Origin: Bacteroidales bacterium
GTDB taxonomy: Bacteria; Bacteroidota; Bacteroidia; Bacteroidales; VadinHA17
DNA: 64,000 bases
Direction of reading: 5' to 3'
Assembly (NCBI GenBank): GCA_029210565.1
Contig: JARGFQ010000004.1
Coordinates: 229,751-293,750, forward strand
In this document: positions 53,669-63,621 of the stretch, piece after piece
How positions within the stretch are numbered: the stretch's first letter is position 1
Layout of the letters: the number at the start of each line of letters is the position of its first letter
Program-made: the position numbers and the translations under genes
The notes under the pieces: model-generated
What the model saw: only the letters and a program-made list of their open reading frames with translations
Database searches by the model: none
What the model was told of the DNA's origin: nothing

Positions 53669-54772
53669 TCAGAAGTTTATAACGGTAAAATAGGCCTGTT
53701 TCGGCACCAGGTTTACATCAAAGAGCATCGGGTAGTTCTTTCTTCCCGGCACCGGGAAGTTATCGAGCCAGGTATGGTTGTCAGCCAGGCCCCACATGGT
53801 GATACCTGACATATCATCTTTGAAGGTCCTGAAGACCCTGAAGAATCTGCCGTAGGCAATAGCCTGCTGAAGTGAGATGTCAGGGGTGTATTCACTCTCC
53901 GGGTCACTGTTTGAAGGGTAGATTGACACATCGAGCTCGCTGATCCGCAGCTCCACCCCGGCCTCCTTGTATCTGTTCAGAGCCGCTGTGATCTGATTAT
54001 CAGAGGGACCGTTAATGTTCCAGTGACCCTGCAGTCCCATACCGTCAACCAGGCCCTGTGCCTTCAGCGCAGCAAGCAGTCCGTAAATCTTCTCCCTCTT
54101 GGTTGTGTTTGTGGCCGAATAGTCATTGTAGAAAAGCTTTGCTGCAGGGTCGGCTGCGCGGGCAGTCTCAAATGCCTCAAAGATGTAATCTGCACCGCAT
54201 ATCTGATACCATATGGTGTTTTTGTAGGTGGCAGAACCGTCGTCAATGGCTTCGTTGACCACATCCCATCCGTAGACCTTTCCCCTGAAGTGAGTCATCA
54301 CGGTGGTGATATGGTCTCTCAGCCGCTGCATGACCAGCTCCCTGGAAGCTGTCGCGCCGTTGTCCTTGAAGACCCAGTCAGGCACCTGGTTATGCCAGCA
54401 GAGCGTATGCCCGAACACCACCATGCCGTTCGCACGGGCAAAGTCGACAAGCCTGTCAGCCGGGCCGAAGTTAAAGACCCCTTCTGAAGGCTGCAGCGTT
54501 GACCACTTCATAACATTCTCTGCAGTGATGCTTGAAAAGTGGCGCTTCAGCAGCGCCACCTCGCCGGGATTGTCAAGCGATGCAGGCTCAATGGCAGCAC
54601 CGATGGCGAAGTAATCATTAGCATCATAGTAATCCTTCAGTCCTTCGGACACCTGATTGTACTCCGCCACAGTCTGCGGCCTTGTATTTACTTCAGGTTC
54701 GGGCTCTTCGCCGTCACATGCGACCAATGCGGCCATCATGACAAGGGCCAGGGTATAAATAATATCTCTCAC
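53669..54772 (-). CDS. GH10 endo-xylanase, surface lipoprotein
   Basis: A 367-residue GH10 enzyme with signal MRDIIYTLALVMMAALVAC, lipobox Cys19 and an acidic stretch after it (DGEEPEPEV), which resembles the surface-export signal of Bacteroidota lipoproteins. Acid/base Glu174 is in WDVVNEAIDDG and the nucleophile Glu279 is in RISELDVSI. It follows the Sus-type genes and probably makes the first cuts in xylan outside the cell. A terminator and a TATTTTTG box (54812-54805) separate it from the gene upstream, so it may start its own transcript with the corrinoid gene. Confidence 0.93.
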   Translation of the reverse strand: MRDIIYTLALVMMAALVACDGEEPEPEVNTRPQTVAEYNQVSEGLKDYYDANDYFAIGAAIEPASLDNPGEVALLKRHFSSITAENVMKWSTLQPSEGVFNFGPADRLVDFARANGMVVFGHTLCWHNQVPDWVFKDNGATASRELVMQRLRDHITTVMTHFRGKVYGWDVVNEAIDDGSATYKNTIWYQICGADYIFEAFETARAADPAAKLFYNDYSATNTTKREKIYGLLAALKAQGLVDGMGLQGHWNINGPSDNQITAALNRYKEAGVELRISELDVSIYPSNSDPESEYTPDISLQQAIAYGRFFRVFRTFKDDMSGITMWGLADNHTWLDNFPVPGRKNYPMLFDVNLVPKQAYFTVINF

Positions 54773-54804
54773 TGCAGAATCTTTATGTTCCGGAAAATTT
54801 TCGA

Positions 54805-54812
54805 CAAAAATA
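54805..54812 (-). promoter_or_regulatory. -7 box before the second GH10
   Basis: TATTTTTG on the minus strand, 33 bases upstream of the GH10 start and just past the terminator stem. No TTG or TTTG is seen at the usual -33 distance, where the terminator lies. Confidence 0.4.
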
Positions 54813-54814
54813 GG

Positions 54815-54849
54815 AAAAAAGTGCCCGTGGACGAAGCCACGGACACTTT
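54815..54849 (-). terminator. strong terminator after the surface glycan-binding gene
   Basis: Arms 54818-54830 and 54837-54849 pair over 13 positions with one G-T, around ACGAAG, and end on the minus strand in a T run. It closes the susC-susD-SGBP unit, 15 bases past the stop, perhaps allowing partial readthrough into GH10. Confidence 0.8.
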
Positions 54850-54863
54850 AACCTGAACCAACC

Positions 54864-56564
54864 CTAATTAATTACAAATTTTACATTATCAAGTCCGTAT
54901 GTCATAATACCCTTGCCGGAACTATTGGCAGTGCCAAACACGAAGGCGAGGATGCGAAGACTGTTGGGATGACAGTATGCACCTGCGGTTGCCGTCACCT
55001 GGTCGGCAGTATACAGCCCGCTGTTGTTCGAAGCCTTGAAATCCTTCAGATGCATGCTGACATGATGCCAGTCGCCGTCAGCCATGACATATGAGGTGGG
55101 GCTGTTGTAGCCGTAGGAATATTCACCGCTTGCGCCCCATCCACGGGCATCCATGGCGAAGATCTTAAACTTGATTGTGCCGTCAGGCTGCTTCAGCGAA
55201 TCAGGCACAGCCATGATGTTAAGGTCAAATTCAAGGTAGACCCCGTCAGGATTCGGTGTGAAGAGGGTAAACTTGTCATTGCCGTCTGCAGGACCCCAGA
55301 GATATATGCTCTTGTTGTTGATGTCTCCGTCAGCGGAGATGCTGGCATAGGTGCCTGACTCATCGAGGACAAAGCCTCCGAATCCGTTGTTTTGAATATG
55401 GCCGAAACGGTCAACAGAGAATACCGTCTCCCAGTCGTTTACCCAGAACTCACCGGTAAATATGAAGGGTATCATGCTCTGCACCATGCCGTTGGCTGTA
55501 TAGAGCGAGACGAACCCTGCCATGCTAGCAGGCACTGAGAGCAGCAGTTTGGAGTCGGTACGCGTCAGGATCTCTGCTTTCACCGAGCCTATCATTACGG
55601 AATCGACCAAATCGAAGTTGCTTCCATCGACGACGAATGATCTCGAATCTCCAGGCAACCCCTCATCGCCCTTCTGGGGCAGGAAGGATGATATGACCGG
55701 CAGGTTGACCTGGAAGGTACCGCTCTCCACAAATCCGTCAGGAACCGTAAGTAATATAGTGCCGGTGGTTGCTCCTTCAGGAACGGTACAGGTGATTGTC
55801 CCGTCGGCATAGGTGAAGGGCGTGGCCTCAACGCTTCCGAATTCAACTTTGGTAACCACATCAAGCATTGTCCCTGCAATGATAACCTCGTCTCCTATAT
55901 CCAGAGAAGTTATGGAAGGAGTTATCGACTCAATCACAGGCAATGCTAGAGAAAGTACCATATCGCTCACCGACTCGGCAGGTTTGAGCATTCCGTAGCC
56001 GGTCAGGTAGGTAAAGAACAGTCTTATGTTGGCTGTCTGGAGACCCACCGGTGCCACTATCTGCAGCTCTGTTGCCGTGGGTGTCCCCTCAATCTCAGCC
56101 TTGAGGCTGCCTATAAACACCGAGTCAACCTGATCGAGCAGGTTACCTGTGATGGTTATGATCTCACCGCTGCTGGCAACTGCCGGGTCAAAGGCAATGA
56201 TAGTCGGTATGGGTGAAGGATCGACGATAAAGTTTGTCCTGGATGTCATCACAACACCATCCTTTACCACTTTGATTTTCGATGTCAGCGCTCCTACCGG
56301 AACCACTGCACTTATTGAGGAAGAGGACTGCGACACTATCTCTCCGGCAATGCTTCCGAAGCCCACCTGTGCCACTCCGCTGAGATTGTCACCCTGTATC
56401 ATGACCGTGGTGCCCGGGGCACCGTGAGACGGTGTGAAGGTAAAGGGTATTTCATACTCAACCGGATCGATAAAAAGATCACCGGTCTCCTTGCAACCTG
56501 TCACAGCGAAAATGAGCAGCAGAATCGCAAAGGAAAGTTTTAATAAAATATCTGTTTTTTTCAT
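54864..56564 (-). CDS. IPT/TIG surface glycan-binding lipoprotein (SGBP-B type)
   Basis: A 566-residue lipoprotein with signal MKKTDILLKLSFAILLLIFA and lipobox VTGC. Four IPT/TIG beta-sandwich repeats follow, each opening with phrases such as ITITGNLLDQVDSVFIGS. A C-terminal xylan/xyloglucan-binding-type domain (about 380-566) contains FWVNDWETVFSVD and GLDNVKFVIN. SGBP-B proteins hold polysaccharide at the surface beside the SusCD transporter. It follows the shorter SGBP and ends in a strong terminator. Confidence 0.85.
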   Translation of the reverse strand: MKKTDILLKLSFAILLLIFAVTGCKETGDLFIDPVEYEIPFTFTPSHGAPGTTVMIQGDNLSGVAQVGFGSIAGEIVSQSSSSISAVVPVGALTSKIKVVKDGVVMTSRTNFIVDPSPIPTIIAFDPAVASSGEIITITGNLLDQVDSVFIGSLKAEIEGTPTATELQIVAPVGLQTANIRLFFTYLTGYGMLKPAESVSDMVLSLALPVIESITPSITSLDIGDEVIIAGTMLDVVTKVEFGSVEATPFTYADGTITCTVPEGATTGTILLTVPDGFVESGTFQVNLPVISSFLPQKGDEGLPGDSRSFVVDGSNFDLVDSVMIGSVKAEILTRTDSKLLLSVPASMAGFVSLYTANGMVQSMIPFIFTGEFWVNDWETVFSVDRFGHIQNNGFGGFVLDESGTYASISADGDINNKSIYLWGPADGNDKFTLFTPNPDGVYLEFDLNIMAVPDSLKQPDGTIKFKIFAMDARGWGASGEYSYGYNSPTSYVMADGDWHHVSMHLKDFKASNNSGLYTADQVTATAGAYCHPNSLRILAFVFGTANSSGKGIMTYGLDNVKFVIN

Positions 56565-56667
56565 CCGATTATATTATTATTTCGTTGGTCGAATGGAACT
56601 TGCATGAATAAGATAATCATTTTCATTTGTGAGTTGCTACTCATACAAGTTTCATTTTCGTTAGGTT

Positions 56668-57789
56668 CTAGTCAACTATAATAAACTTGATATTATCCAC
56701 GGAGATCTTCTCCCCGAAGTTGCCACTTGCTGCCTGGGCGGGTGGCTGCACCTTTATGCCTGAGATGTCCTCGAACAAGGGTAATGGCATTTCCGGGGGG
56801 AATGTGCTCCCGTACCCTGATCCCATGTCGTTGAAGGGAAGAACAACGGAGTTCCATCCCTGGGCCAGCGAAAGGGTCTTGCCCCACACATCCGAACCGC
56901 GGGCGATCATGACGTTGACACTCATAGCCTTGGTCAGCTGGATGTCAATGCAGAGCCTTATTTTGGTCAGATCAGTGAAGGTGTCAGGCATGCCTGTGGT
57001 GTACAGATCAAGGTTACCTCCCCAGCTGGTATTGTTGTCCTTGATGGTGAAGGTCCAGAACTTGCTCCTCGGGAACTCTCCCATCTCCTCCACATCGTTG
57101 TCGAGGTTACCGTTGCTGCTCATGAAACTCTCTGCAGCATAGTTGGTAATACCGTCAAAGTTGTTGATCATTATCTCCGTTCCGAGAATCATCGGATAGG
57201 GACCTGTGCTGACCCCGCCGCTCTCGGTGGCGATGGTGACATTGCCGCCTGCAAATCCTGTCGGTGCCACCACCGTAAGGATCTTGTCGGATTCGATCAC
57301 CATCGTCGATGAGACATCAACGTCATTGATCTTGACAACCTTTGAGAGGTGCAGCTCCTTGCCGTAGAGTGATATCACATCACCTTCATAGGCGGCCTCG
57401 GGAACAATTGCGAAGATTACCGGAGGAGAGATTATCCGCAGAGGTATCTGGGCTATCCCTTTGCCTGAAAAGAGGAGACTCACGGTAATAACGTCACCCA
57501 GAGGTGAAGTCGCCGGTATGGTTACTTTCAGCTGTGTGGCAGTTGCAGTGAACGGAACCGGAACATTGTCGGTATTAAGCAGCACCTTGTACACCTCATC
57601 GAGGCCTGTCCCGGTGATGGTTACCACATCCCCGGGCTGGGTGACCTGCTTGTCAACGGAAGTGATGCGGTCATTCAGGTCAATGACACCGGCATCCATA
57701 TAGGTTTCCTTCTCCGTGCATCCTGTCGCCAGCATACCGATGAGAAACGAAACCAGAATTAGTCCTGATTTGATTTTTATATGTTTCAT
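56668..57789 (-). CDS. IPT/TIG surface glycan-binding lipoprotein, shorter form
   Basis: A 373-residue lipoprotein. The signal MKHIKIKSGLILVSFLIGML leads to lipobox LATGC. Two IPT/TIG repeats (about 40-205) precede a C-terminal glycan-binding domain (about 210-373) that ends SVDNIKFIIVD, much like the end of its longer neighbour. The two probably arose by duplication with different numbers of IPT repeats. I chose ATG 57789 as the normal signal start over 57801. Confidence 0.83.
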   Translation of the reverse strand: MKHIKIKSGLILVSFLIGMLATGCTEKETYMDAGVIDLNDRITSVDKQVTQPGDVVTITGTGLDEVYKVLLNTDNVPVPFTATATQLKVTIPATSPLGDVITVSLLFSGKGIAQIPLRIISPPVIFAIVPEAAYEGDVISLYGKELHLSKVVKINDVDVSSTMVIESDKILTVVAPTGFAGGNVTIATESGGVSTGPYPMILGTEIMINNFDGITNYAAESFMSSNGNLDNDVEEMGEFPRSKFWTFTIKDNNTSWGGNLDLYTTGMPDTFTDLTKIRLCIDIQLTKAMSVNVMIARGSDVWGKTLSLAQGWNSVVLPFNDMGSGYGSTFPPEMPLPLFEDISGIKVQPPAQAASGNFGEKISVDNIKFIIVD

Positions 57790-57825
57790 TGTATAACTCA
57801 TTTTATTTAAGTTAATCTGCCGTTG

Positions 57826-59574
57826 CTAATAGCCCGGGTTCTGTGGAAACTCGTTGGATGTAAGGTCTATCTGACCCTGTGGAATCGGCCTCAGCACATG
57901 AGTATCCCTGATATTTGCATATGCGGGGATATGTCCGTCATCGCTGTAGACAACCGGTGAGATGAGGTTACGGACCCTGTAGAGCAGTTGAACCTCGCCC
58001 GATCCGGTGCGTGTCCTGACAAGGTCCCACCACCGCATATACTCGCCGCACAGTTCGCGTGAGCGCTCTTCAAGGATGAAGTCGATGCCGGCGCCCTTAT
58101 CTGAGAGATCTGGAACCTTGTTGCGCATCCTCTGGGCCGCCAGCACATTCTCTGCTGCAGAGCGGTCTGCCTTGTAGGCGGCGCGGTCACGCACGACGTG
58201 CAGCATGTCTGCTGCGTCAGCGGGCCTGTCAAGATACATGGCTGCCTCGGCAGCGATGAGGTATGTCTCGGCAAAACGATGCACGATAAAAGGCCTCACA
58301 GAAGATTCTGCAACTTCCGGACGGTCGGTATCATTGAATTTGCTCAGTGCCGGATAGACTGACATTGTCTGGCCGTTGTTATTGTAATACTGTGAGGGCG
58401 GGAAGATCTTCACAGCCCTTGCTGAAGGCGGATTCTCATAGCCAGGCAGCCATGCGGCGGTATCCCCGAGGGCAAAGCCTGGGGCGGTGATCCCTGCCGC
58501 GTCATTCAACAGCCATACGGTCTGGAAGCTCTTGAAATAACGGGTATCGTCACTTCTCTCACCAAAGGTGACGTCAAGCAGATAATTGGTGGGCCTGATA
58601 CGGTGCCACGGCCTGCCGTAAGGGATGTCGCGTGTAAGTCCGCCTACGCCCCATGCCGAGTAGTTCGGCCTGAAGAACATGAAGGTGATGCTGTTCTTGC
58701 TGCTTGAACCTGCACCTGAAGGGTTTCCTGCATCATTGTAGAGGATGTCAGTGTTCCTTTCAACAGTGAAGATAACTTCAGAACCGTGCTCATTGCGCGG
58801 TTCAAATACCTTCTCGAAATCCTGCTCCAGTCCAAGTCCGTAGGTTCCCTTGTTGTTTATCAGCTCCATGGCGTTGTTGTAAGCCTGCTGGTAGTCGGAA
58901 GCAGCATTGGCTCCGGAGGTGGTTGCCCTGGCCAGGAACACCTTGGCAAGCAGATGCGTTGCTGCGGCTGCATCTGCCCTTCCGGGCTCCTCCTCCATGG
59001 CCGGAAGGACAGTTTTGGCCTCCTCCAGATCGGAGATAATAGCAGCATAGACATCAGTCACGGGGTCGCGGTAAGCCTCCGTCGAAGGTTCCTGGATAAA
59101 GTCGAGGCTGAGCGGACATGAGCCGAAGGTTTGTACTATAAGGAAGTACCAGGTAGCGCGGATATATTTGGCTTCAGCAGTCACCTTTTTGACCTCTGCC
59201 TCAGGCATTCCGCATTCCGGAGCAAACTTGATGACGGCATTGGCCGTGTTGATTCCTGTGTAGCCCCAGTTCCAGAGCCCGCTGATGGCATTGTCTGCTG
59301 CCATGCCGGTCTGGTAAAGGTTGAAGTTGGCATTGCCGTCAGGGCCCTTCTGCCATTCGTCGGTACCCGAACAAGTCGCGTTCATTGCGCTCTCACCGCC
59401 GTAGATATATCTCAGGTCTGAATAGGATGACCAGAGTGCTGAATAAACACCCGACTCAGTTTCAAGATACTGGGCAGTGAGTAATGATTTCGGATCTTCC
59501 TTCAGGAAATCCTCGCATGAGAATGTGAAGGCAAGAACGAAAATCACTGCTATATATTTAATATTCTTCATCAT
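57826..59574 (-). CDS. SusD/RagB-family outer-membrane lipoprotein
   Basis: A 582-residue SusD-like protein. The signal MMKNIKYIAVIFVLAFTFSC is followed by CEDFLKEDPKS, the family's usual start. Helical TPR-like segments with inserted loops make up the body, and the C-terminus ends ELTSNEF-like DLTSNEFPQNPGY. It forms the lid over the SusC pore and helps capture xylan fragments. It is 12 bases downstream of susC and in the same transcript. Confidence 0.94.
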   Translation of the reverse strand: MMKNIKYIAVIFVLAFTFSCEDFLKEDPKSLLTAQYLETESGVYSALWSSYSDLRYIYGGESAMNATCSGTDEWQKGPDGNANFNLYQTGMAADNAISGLWNWGYTGINTANAVIKFAPECGMPEAEVKKVTAEAKYIRATWYFLIVQTFGSCPLSLDFIQEPSTEAYRDPVTDVYAAIISDLEEAKTVLPAMEEEPGRADAAAATHLLAKVFLARATTSGANAASDYQQAYNNAMELINNKGTYGLGLEQDFEKVFEPRNEHGSEVIFTVERNTDILYNDAGNPSGAGSSSKNSITFMFFRPNYSAWGVGGLTRDIPYGRPWHRIRPTNYLLDVTFGERSDDTRYFKSFQTVWLLNDAAGITAPGFALGDTAAWLPGYENPPSARAVKIFPPSQYYNNNGQTMSVYPALSKFNDTDRPEVAESSVRPFIVHRFAETYLIAAEAAMYLDRPADAADMLHVVRDRAAYKADRSAAENVLAAQRMRNKVPDLSDKGAGIDFILEERSRELCGEYMRWWDLVRTRTGSGEVQLLYRVRNLISPVVYSDDGHIPAYANIRDTHVLRPIPQGQIDLTSNEFPQNPGY

Positions 59575-59586
59575 AACAAATCGAAT

Positions 59587-62500
59587 TTAGAATCTTACAT
59601 TTATACCAAAGATATACTTCCGTACCGGCGGAATACCTGTGCCAACCACGAGGGTCCTGCCGGGCATTGCAAGGGCATTAATGTCAGAGGAAGCCATGTT
59701 TGTGGGTTCCGGATCAAGCCCGCCTGCTTTCAGGTACTCTGAGAAAAAGATGAAGGGATCGGTAACTGAAGCATAGACCCTGATGCCTGAGTTGGCGCCC
59801 AGCCATTTTGTGTAACGGGAGTCTATATTGTAGCCGAGGTTGATGCTGCGTACCTTGAGGAACGATCCGTCAAAATATCCAAGGACATTGGTCCGTGCTG
59901 CATTTATCGACATATCGGGTTTAGGCATGTCATTGGTGGGATTGTCGGGCGACCAGTAGTCAACCTTCAGCTGACCGCGCCTGCCGTCGAGACGGTTCCA
60001 GTAGTTGTTTGGCATGTGCAGCGTACTGGCTATTGTGCCTCCAACGCGGAAATAACCCACAACGGAGAGATCAAATCCCTGCCAGCCCCATGACGAGGTG
60101 AACCCTCCCATAAAGAGTGGCTGTGATGAACCGAGCACCTTGCGGTCCTTGTCGTCTATCTTGCCGTCCGGTTCCAGGGGGCCGTCGCCGTCAGGATCGA
60201 GATCCTCGAGCTTGATGTCGCCCGGTTTGGCTCCGTAGACAGCTGCCTGTACCTCTTCACCGAGCTGCCATATACCCAGTTTAACATAGTCATAAATGGC
60301 GCTTGAAGGATGCCCCACGAACCAGCCGTTGCCGATATCCTGCTTGATGGAGGTGTCCTGGAGTGCGGTGATCTTCTCCCTGTTAAGGAAGATATTGGTA
60401 TTGACATCCCATGAGAACCCCTTTTCGGTCTGCGGAGAAATGATGACGCCGTTAAGCACAACCTCTATTCCCCTGTTCTCGGTAGCTCCGATATTCTTCA
60501 TGAAAGAACCGGGGACACCCTGTGACGGGGGGAGAGATACTCCCAGCAGAACGCCGTCAGTCGTCTGAAGGTAAACATCGACTGATCCGTTTATACGGTC
60601 ATCAAGAAAGCCGAAGTCAAGTCCCAGGTTGGTCTGCTTGGTATACTCCCATGTAAGCTCCGTATTAGGCAGGGTGGATACATAATAGCCGTATACGCCC
60701 CGGTCGTCAAAGCTGTATTTCGTCTTTGACAGACCTCCGAGTGTGGAATAGGGATTGATGGAGGTGTTGGATGTCTGTCCGTAACCGGCGCGCAGCTTAA
60801 GTGTTGAGATGGTCCTGGAGTCACGGAGGAAGGATTCTTCCTTGATCTTCCATGCCAGTGCCAGTGCCGGGTAGGAGTGCCATTTTTTGCCTTCGGCCAG
60901 CCTTGAGGAGCCGTCGCTCCGCCCTGTCAGTGTGATCAGGTACCTGTCCTTGAACGAGTAGTTAATCCTCCCCATGAATGATGCCAGCGACCAGTTTGAG
61001 TAGTAGTTGCCCGAGCTGCTTGCATCTTTTGTCTCAAAGAGGCCGAAGTTGTTCCACTGGACGTAGTCAGCTGCGAGGGTGGTTCCCGTGAAGCTTGATC
61101 CGGTGGAGGTGGATTCCTGCACACTCTGCATGGCTGTGATACCCAGCCTGTGATCGCCGCTGGTCAGGTCGTAGAGTAGCAGGTTCTCTATGGTATAGCC
61201 CAGGTTGTCACTGTTTGAGACTGTTCCTGTGCTTTCGCTCCCCTGCCTCATGTGGGTATCTTTACCCTGGTAGCTCGTATATTTAGAGGTATTGAAGTCG
61301 AACCCGAGGTTAGCCCTGTACTTGAGTCCTTTTAAAAGGTCAACCTCAAGATACATGGTATTGAAGGATGAATTCCTCCGGTTCCTGTCGCCCCAGTTTG
61401 TCTGGTCAAGAAAGGTCAGCGGGTTATAGGTGTTGTCAGTATCATAGGCGGGCTGCTTGTTGACCGTACCGTCTTCATTGTACGGGACCATCAGGGGAGA
61501 GAGTGAATATATCGGCCACATCATCTGTGTTGCCTGTGAATCTTTCGTTGTTGCTATTGAATTCATCGAGGTGATGCCCAGCTTGAACCTTTTTCCGATC
61601 TGCTGGTCGATTGCCATGCGGAGGTTATACCTTCCGTACTCTATCAGCGGCAGCACACCCGTCTCATCGTAAAAGCCTCCGGAGAGGGCGTACTGGAAGT
61701 TATCGGTTCCGCCGGAGAAGCTCAGCTCATGGTTGTGTGTCTGTCCGGTCTGGTACATCAGGTTCTGCCAGTCGACGTCGCGGCCCAGCAGCATGGATTC
61801 GACCTCATCAGTCATGTAATTGGTATAGTTTGCCACCGTACGGAACTTGATAAACTCCTCGGCATTGAAGACATCATAGGAGCGGGCTACGGTGTTGAGT
61901 CCGTAGTAGCCGTTGTAGGTGACCTTGATAGCTCCGGGCTCTCCCTTCCTGGTGGTGATAATGATGACGCCGTTGGATCCGCGTGATCCGTAGATAACAG
62001 TTGCAGAGGCATCCTTGAGCACCTCTATGGAGGCTATATCATCAGAGGCAATGTCGTTGATGCTTCCGCCGTATGGTATGCCGTCAACGATAATCAGCGG
62101 GTCGTTTGAGGCCGAGAGTGAGCGGTTACCGCGGATCCTTATCTGGGAGCCCGCGCCCGGCTGACGCCCAATGTTCTGTATCTCCACACCGGCGGTCTTG
62201 CCCTGCAGTGCCTTGACAACGGTTGCTGCCGGGACATCGCGAATCTTGTCTACATCTACTGATGTGATTGAGCCGGTGACGTCACTCTTTCTTACGGTTC
62301 CGTAGCCCACCACGATGATCTCATCGAGGCCGATGGTGCTTGTGGCCAGCGTCATATTTATTACTGCGCGCGTGCCCACGGCGATCTCTGTGGTTTCATA
62401 CCCTACGAAGGAGAATACCAGCACAGGGTCAGCCGTTGTGACGATTATTCTGAACTGGCCGTTCGCATCTGTCAGTACGCCGTTTGCAGTTCCTTTCTCC

Positions 62501-62718
62501 AGTATGCTTACGGAAGGCAGGGGTGTGCCGTCTCTCTCCGTAACCTGGCCCGTGATTACTCTCTGCTGAGCTATCTTCAGTCCGTCAGGTTGATATCCCA
62601 GGGCGAATGCCCTGCCTGCGCTGGCAGGCATAAGCAATGCCGTAAGCGTCAGGCCTAAAAGTAGTTTTCCGAAGTATTTTTTCAAGAGAATACCTGGTTT
62701 TGAGGGATTTTTGATCAT
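59587..62718 (-). CDS. SusC/RagA-family TonB-dependent transporter
   Basis: A 1043-residue outer-membrane transporter. After the signal (about 1-40) comes a carboxypeptidase-regulatory-like domain (about 52-130, from ITGQVTERDGTPLPSVSI), the TonB box region LDEIIVVGYGTVRKSDVTG, the plug domain with DASATVIYGSRGSNGVI, and a 22-strand barrel ending VRKYIFGINVRF. It imports oligosaccharides, here probably methyl-glucuronyl-xylo-oligosaccharides. It heads the minus-strand Sus-like operon and has a promoter with a LacI-type operator. Confidence 0.95.
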   Translation of the reverse strand: MIKNPSKPGILLKKYFGKLLLGLTLTALLMPASAGRAFALGYQPDGLKIAQQRVITGQVTERDGTPLPSVSILEKGTANGVLTDANGQFRIIVTTADPVLVFSFVGYETTEIAVGTRAVINMTLATSTIGLDEIIVVGYGTVRKSDVTGSITSVDVDKIRDVPAATVVKALQGKTAGVEIQNIGRQPGAGSQIRIRGNRSLSASNDPLIIVDGIPYGGSINDIASDDIASIEVLKDASATVIYGSRGSNGVIIITTRKGEPGAIKVTYNGYYGLNTVARSYDVFNAEEFIKFRTVANYTNYMTDEVESMLLGRDVDWQNLMYQTGQTHNHELSFSGGTDNFQYALSGGFYDETGVLPLIEYGRYNLRMAIDQQIGKRFKLGITSMNSIATTKDSQATQMMWPIYSLSPLMVPYNEDGTVNKQPAYDTDNTYNPLTFLDQTNWGDRNRRNSSFNTMYLEVDLLKGLKYRANLGFDFNTSKYTSYQGKDTHMRQGSESTGTVSNSDNLGYTIENLLLYDLTSGDHRLGITAMQSVQESTSTGSSFTGTTLAADYVQWNNFGLFETKDASSSGNYYSNWSLASFMGRINYSFKDRYLITLTGRSDGSSRLAEGKKWHSYPALALAWKIKEESFLRDSRTISTLKLRAGYGQTSNTSINPYSTLGGLSKTKYSFDDRGVYGYYVSTLPNTELTWEYTKQTNLGLDFGFLDDRINGSVDVYLQTTDGVLLGVSLPPSQGVPGSFMKNIGATENRGIEVVLNGVIISPQTEKGFSWDVNTNIFLNREKITALQDTSIKQDIGNGWFVGHPSSAIYDYVKLGIWQLGEEVQAAVYGAKPGDIKLEDLDPDGDGPLEPDGKIDDKDRKVLGSSQPLFMGGFTSSWGWQGFDLSVVGYFRVGGTIASTLHMPNNYWNRLDGRRGQLKVDYWSPDNPTNDMPKPDMSINAARTNVLGYFDGSFLKVRSINLGYNIDSRYTKWLGANSGIRVYASVTDPFIFFSEYLKAGGLDPEPTNMASSDINALAMPGRTLVVGTGIPPVRKYIFGINVRF

Positions 62719-63417
62719 ACGATTTTGGTTTTAAGGTTAACTTTTCTGGTTTGTCAGCGGCAGTGTAAGCCAGAGGGCTGTTATCTGCCGTGCGTTCAGG
62801 AAACAGGTTTCCGTTTCAGGAGGAATTGTCGTTTATTCGCATGGTTGATAATCTGTCGGATACTCTTATATTTTGTCTAATTCTCTCCAGACTACGTTCG
62901 GAGATGTGACAGCGGAACAGGCAACCCTCAAAAAGCCTCATTTTCCGTCACTTTCTCCTTCAAAACCCTGCAATACTACCCTTGGAAAATTGTCTACAAC
63001 ATGGTAAATATAGTATATATTTTTTATAATGCAACCGATTGCAGTAATATTTTTGAATTAAATTGAGCTTTCTTGCTGGCAGGCAGCAGCAAATAATAAA
63101 GATATGATTGAATGGAGGCAGCATTGAGCGACAATTTATGTTGTCTCATGGGATCACAAATGTAATCGGTATCAAAACTGCTGATAATATACCGGGGTAG
63201 TATGTGGATGGTGGGGGAAGCAGATTTTCAGTGCAGGGCGACCGGTTTAACGGTGATATTCGCGGGCGGGTGGCAGGCAGCATGAATAGCGGGTCTGTTT
63301 CTGCGTAGCACGGTTCTTTCTGAAGCTTTGTCGGCAGGCAGGGACCGGCCTGGCTGCTGTTGTGTGTCTGTGAAGGGGTTGTACAGCTGTTATGGTTCCT
63401 GGCAGAACAGGAATAAC
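62719..63417. other. long gap between susC and the rRNA operon
   Basis: About 700 bases with no supportable gene. The left part (62719 to about 62998) would be a roughly 280-base susC leader. The operator and promoter lie at 63005-63043. From 63060 to 63417 I see only mixed sequence, and long frames crossing into the 5S gene are not credible. Confidence 0.6.
63005..63043 (-). promoter_or_regulatory. susC promoter with overlapping LacI-type operator
   Basis: TGCAACCGATTGCA (63030-63043) is the exact reverse complement of the operator at 39311-39324. On the minus strand its TTG (63034-63032) is followed after 19 bases by TATATTTA (63012-63005). A repressor would cover the -33 element, as at the transporter promoter. 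Confidence 0.75.
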
Positions 63418-63419
63418 CC

Positions 63420-63450
63420 AAAAAAGCCCCGACTGTTTCCAATCGGGGCT
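63420..63450 (-). terminator. rRNA operon terminator
   Basis: AGCCCCGA (63425-63432) pairs with TCGGGGCT (63443-63450). On the minus strand the stem is followed by six T, just after the 5S gene. Confidence 0.88.
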
Positions 63451-63462
63451 TCGTTTGTAAAG

Positions 63463-63574
<112 letters not shown>

Positions 63575-63621
63575 AAGACTTCAAATATCGTGACATACTG
63601 GTTTAAAATGTAAGAATAACA

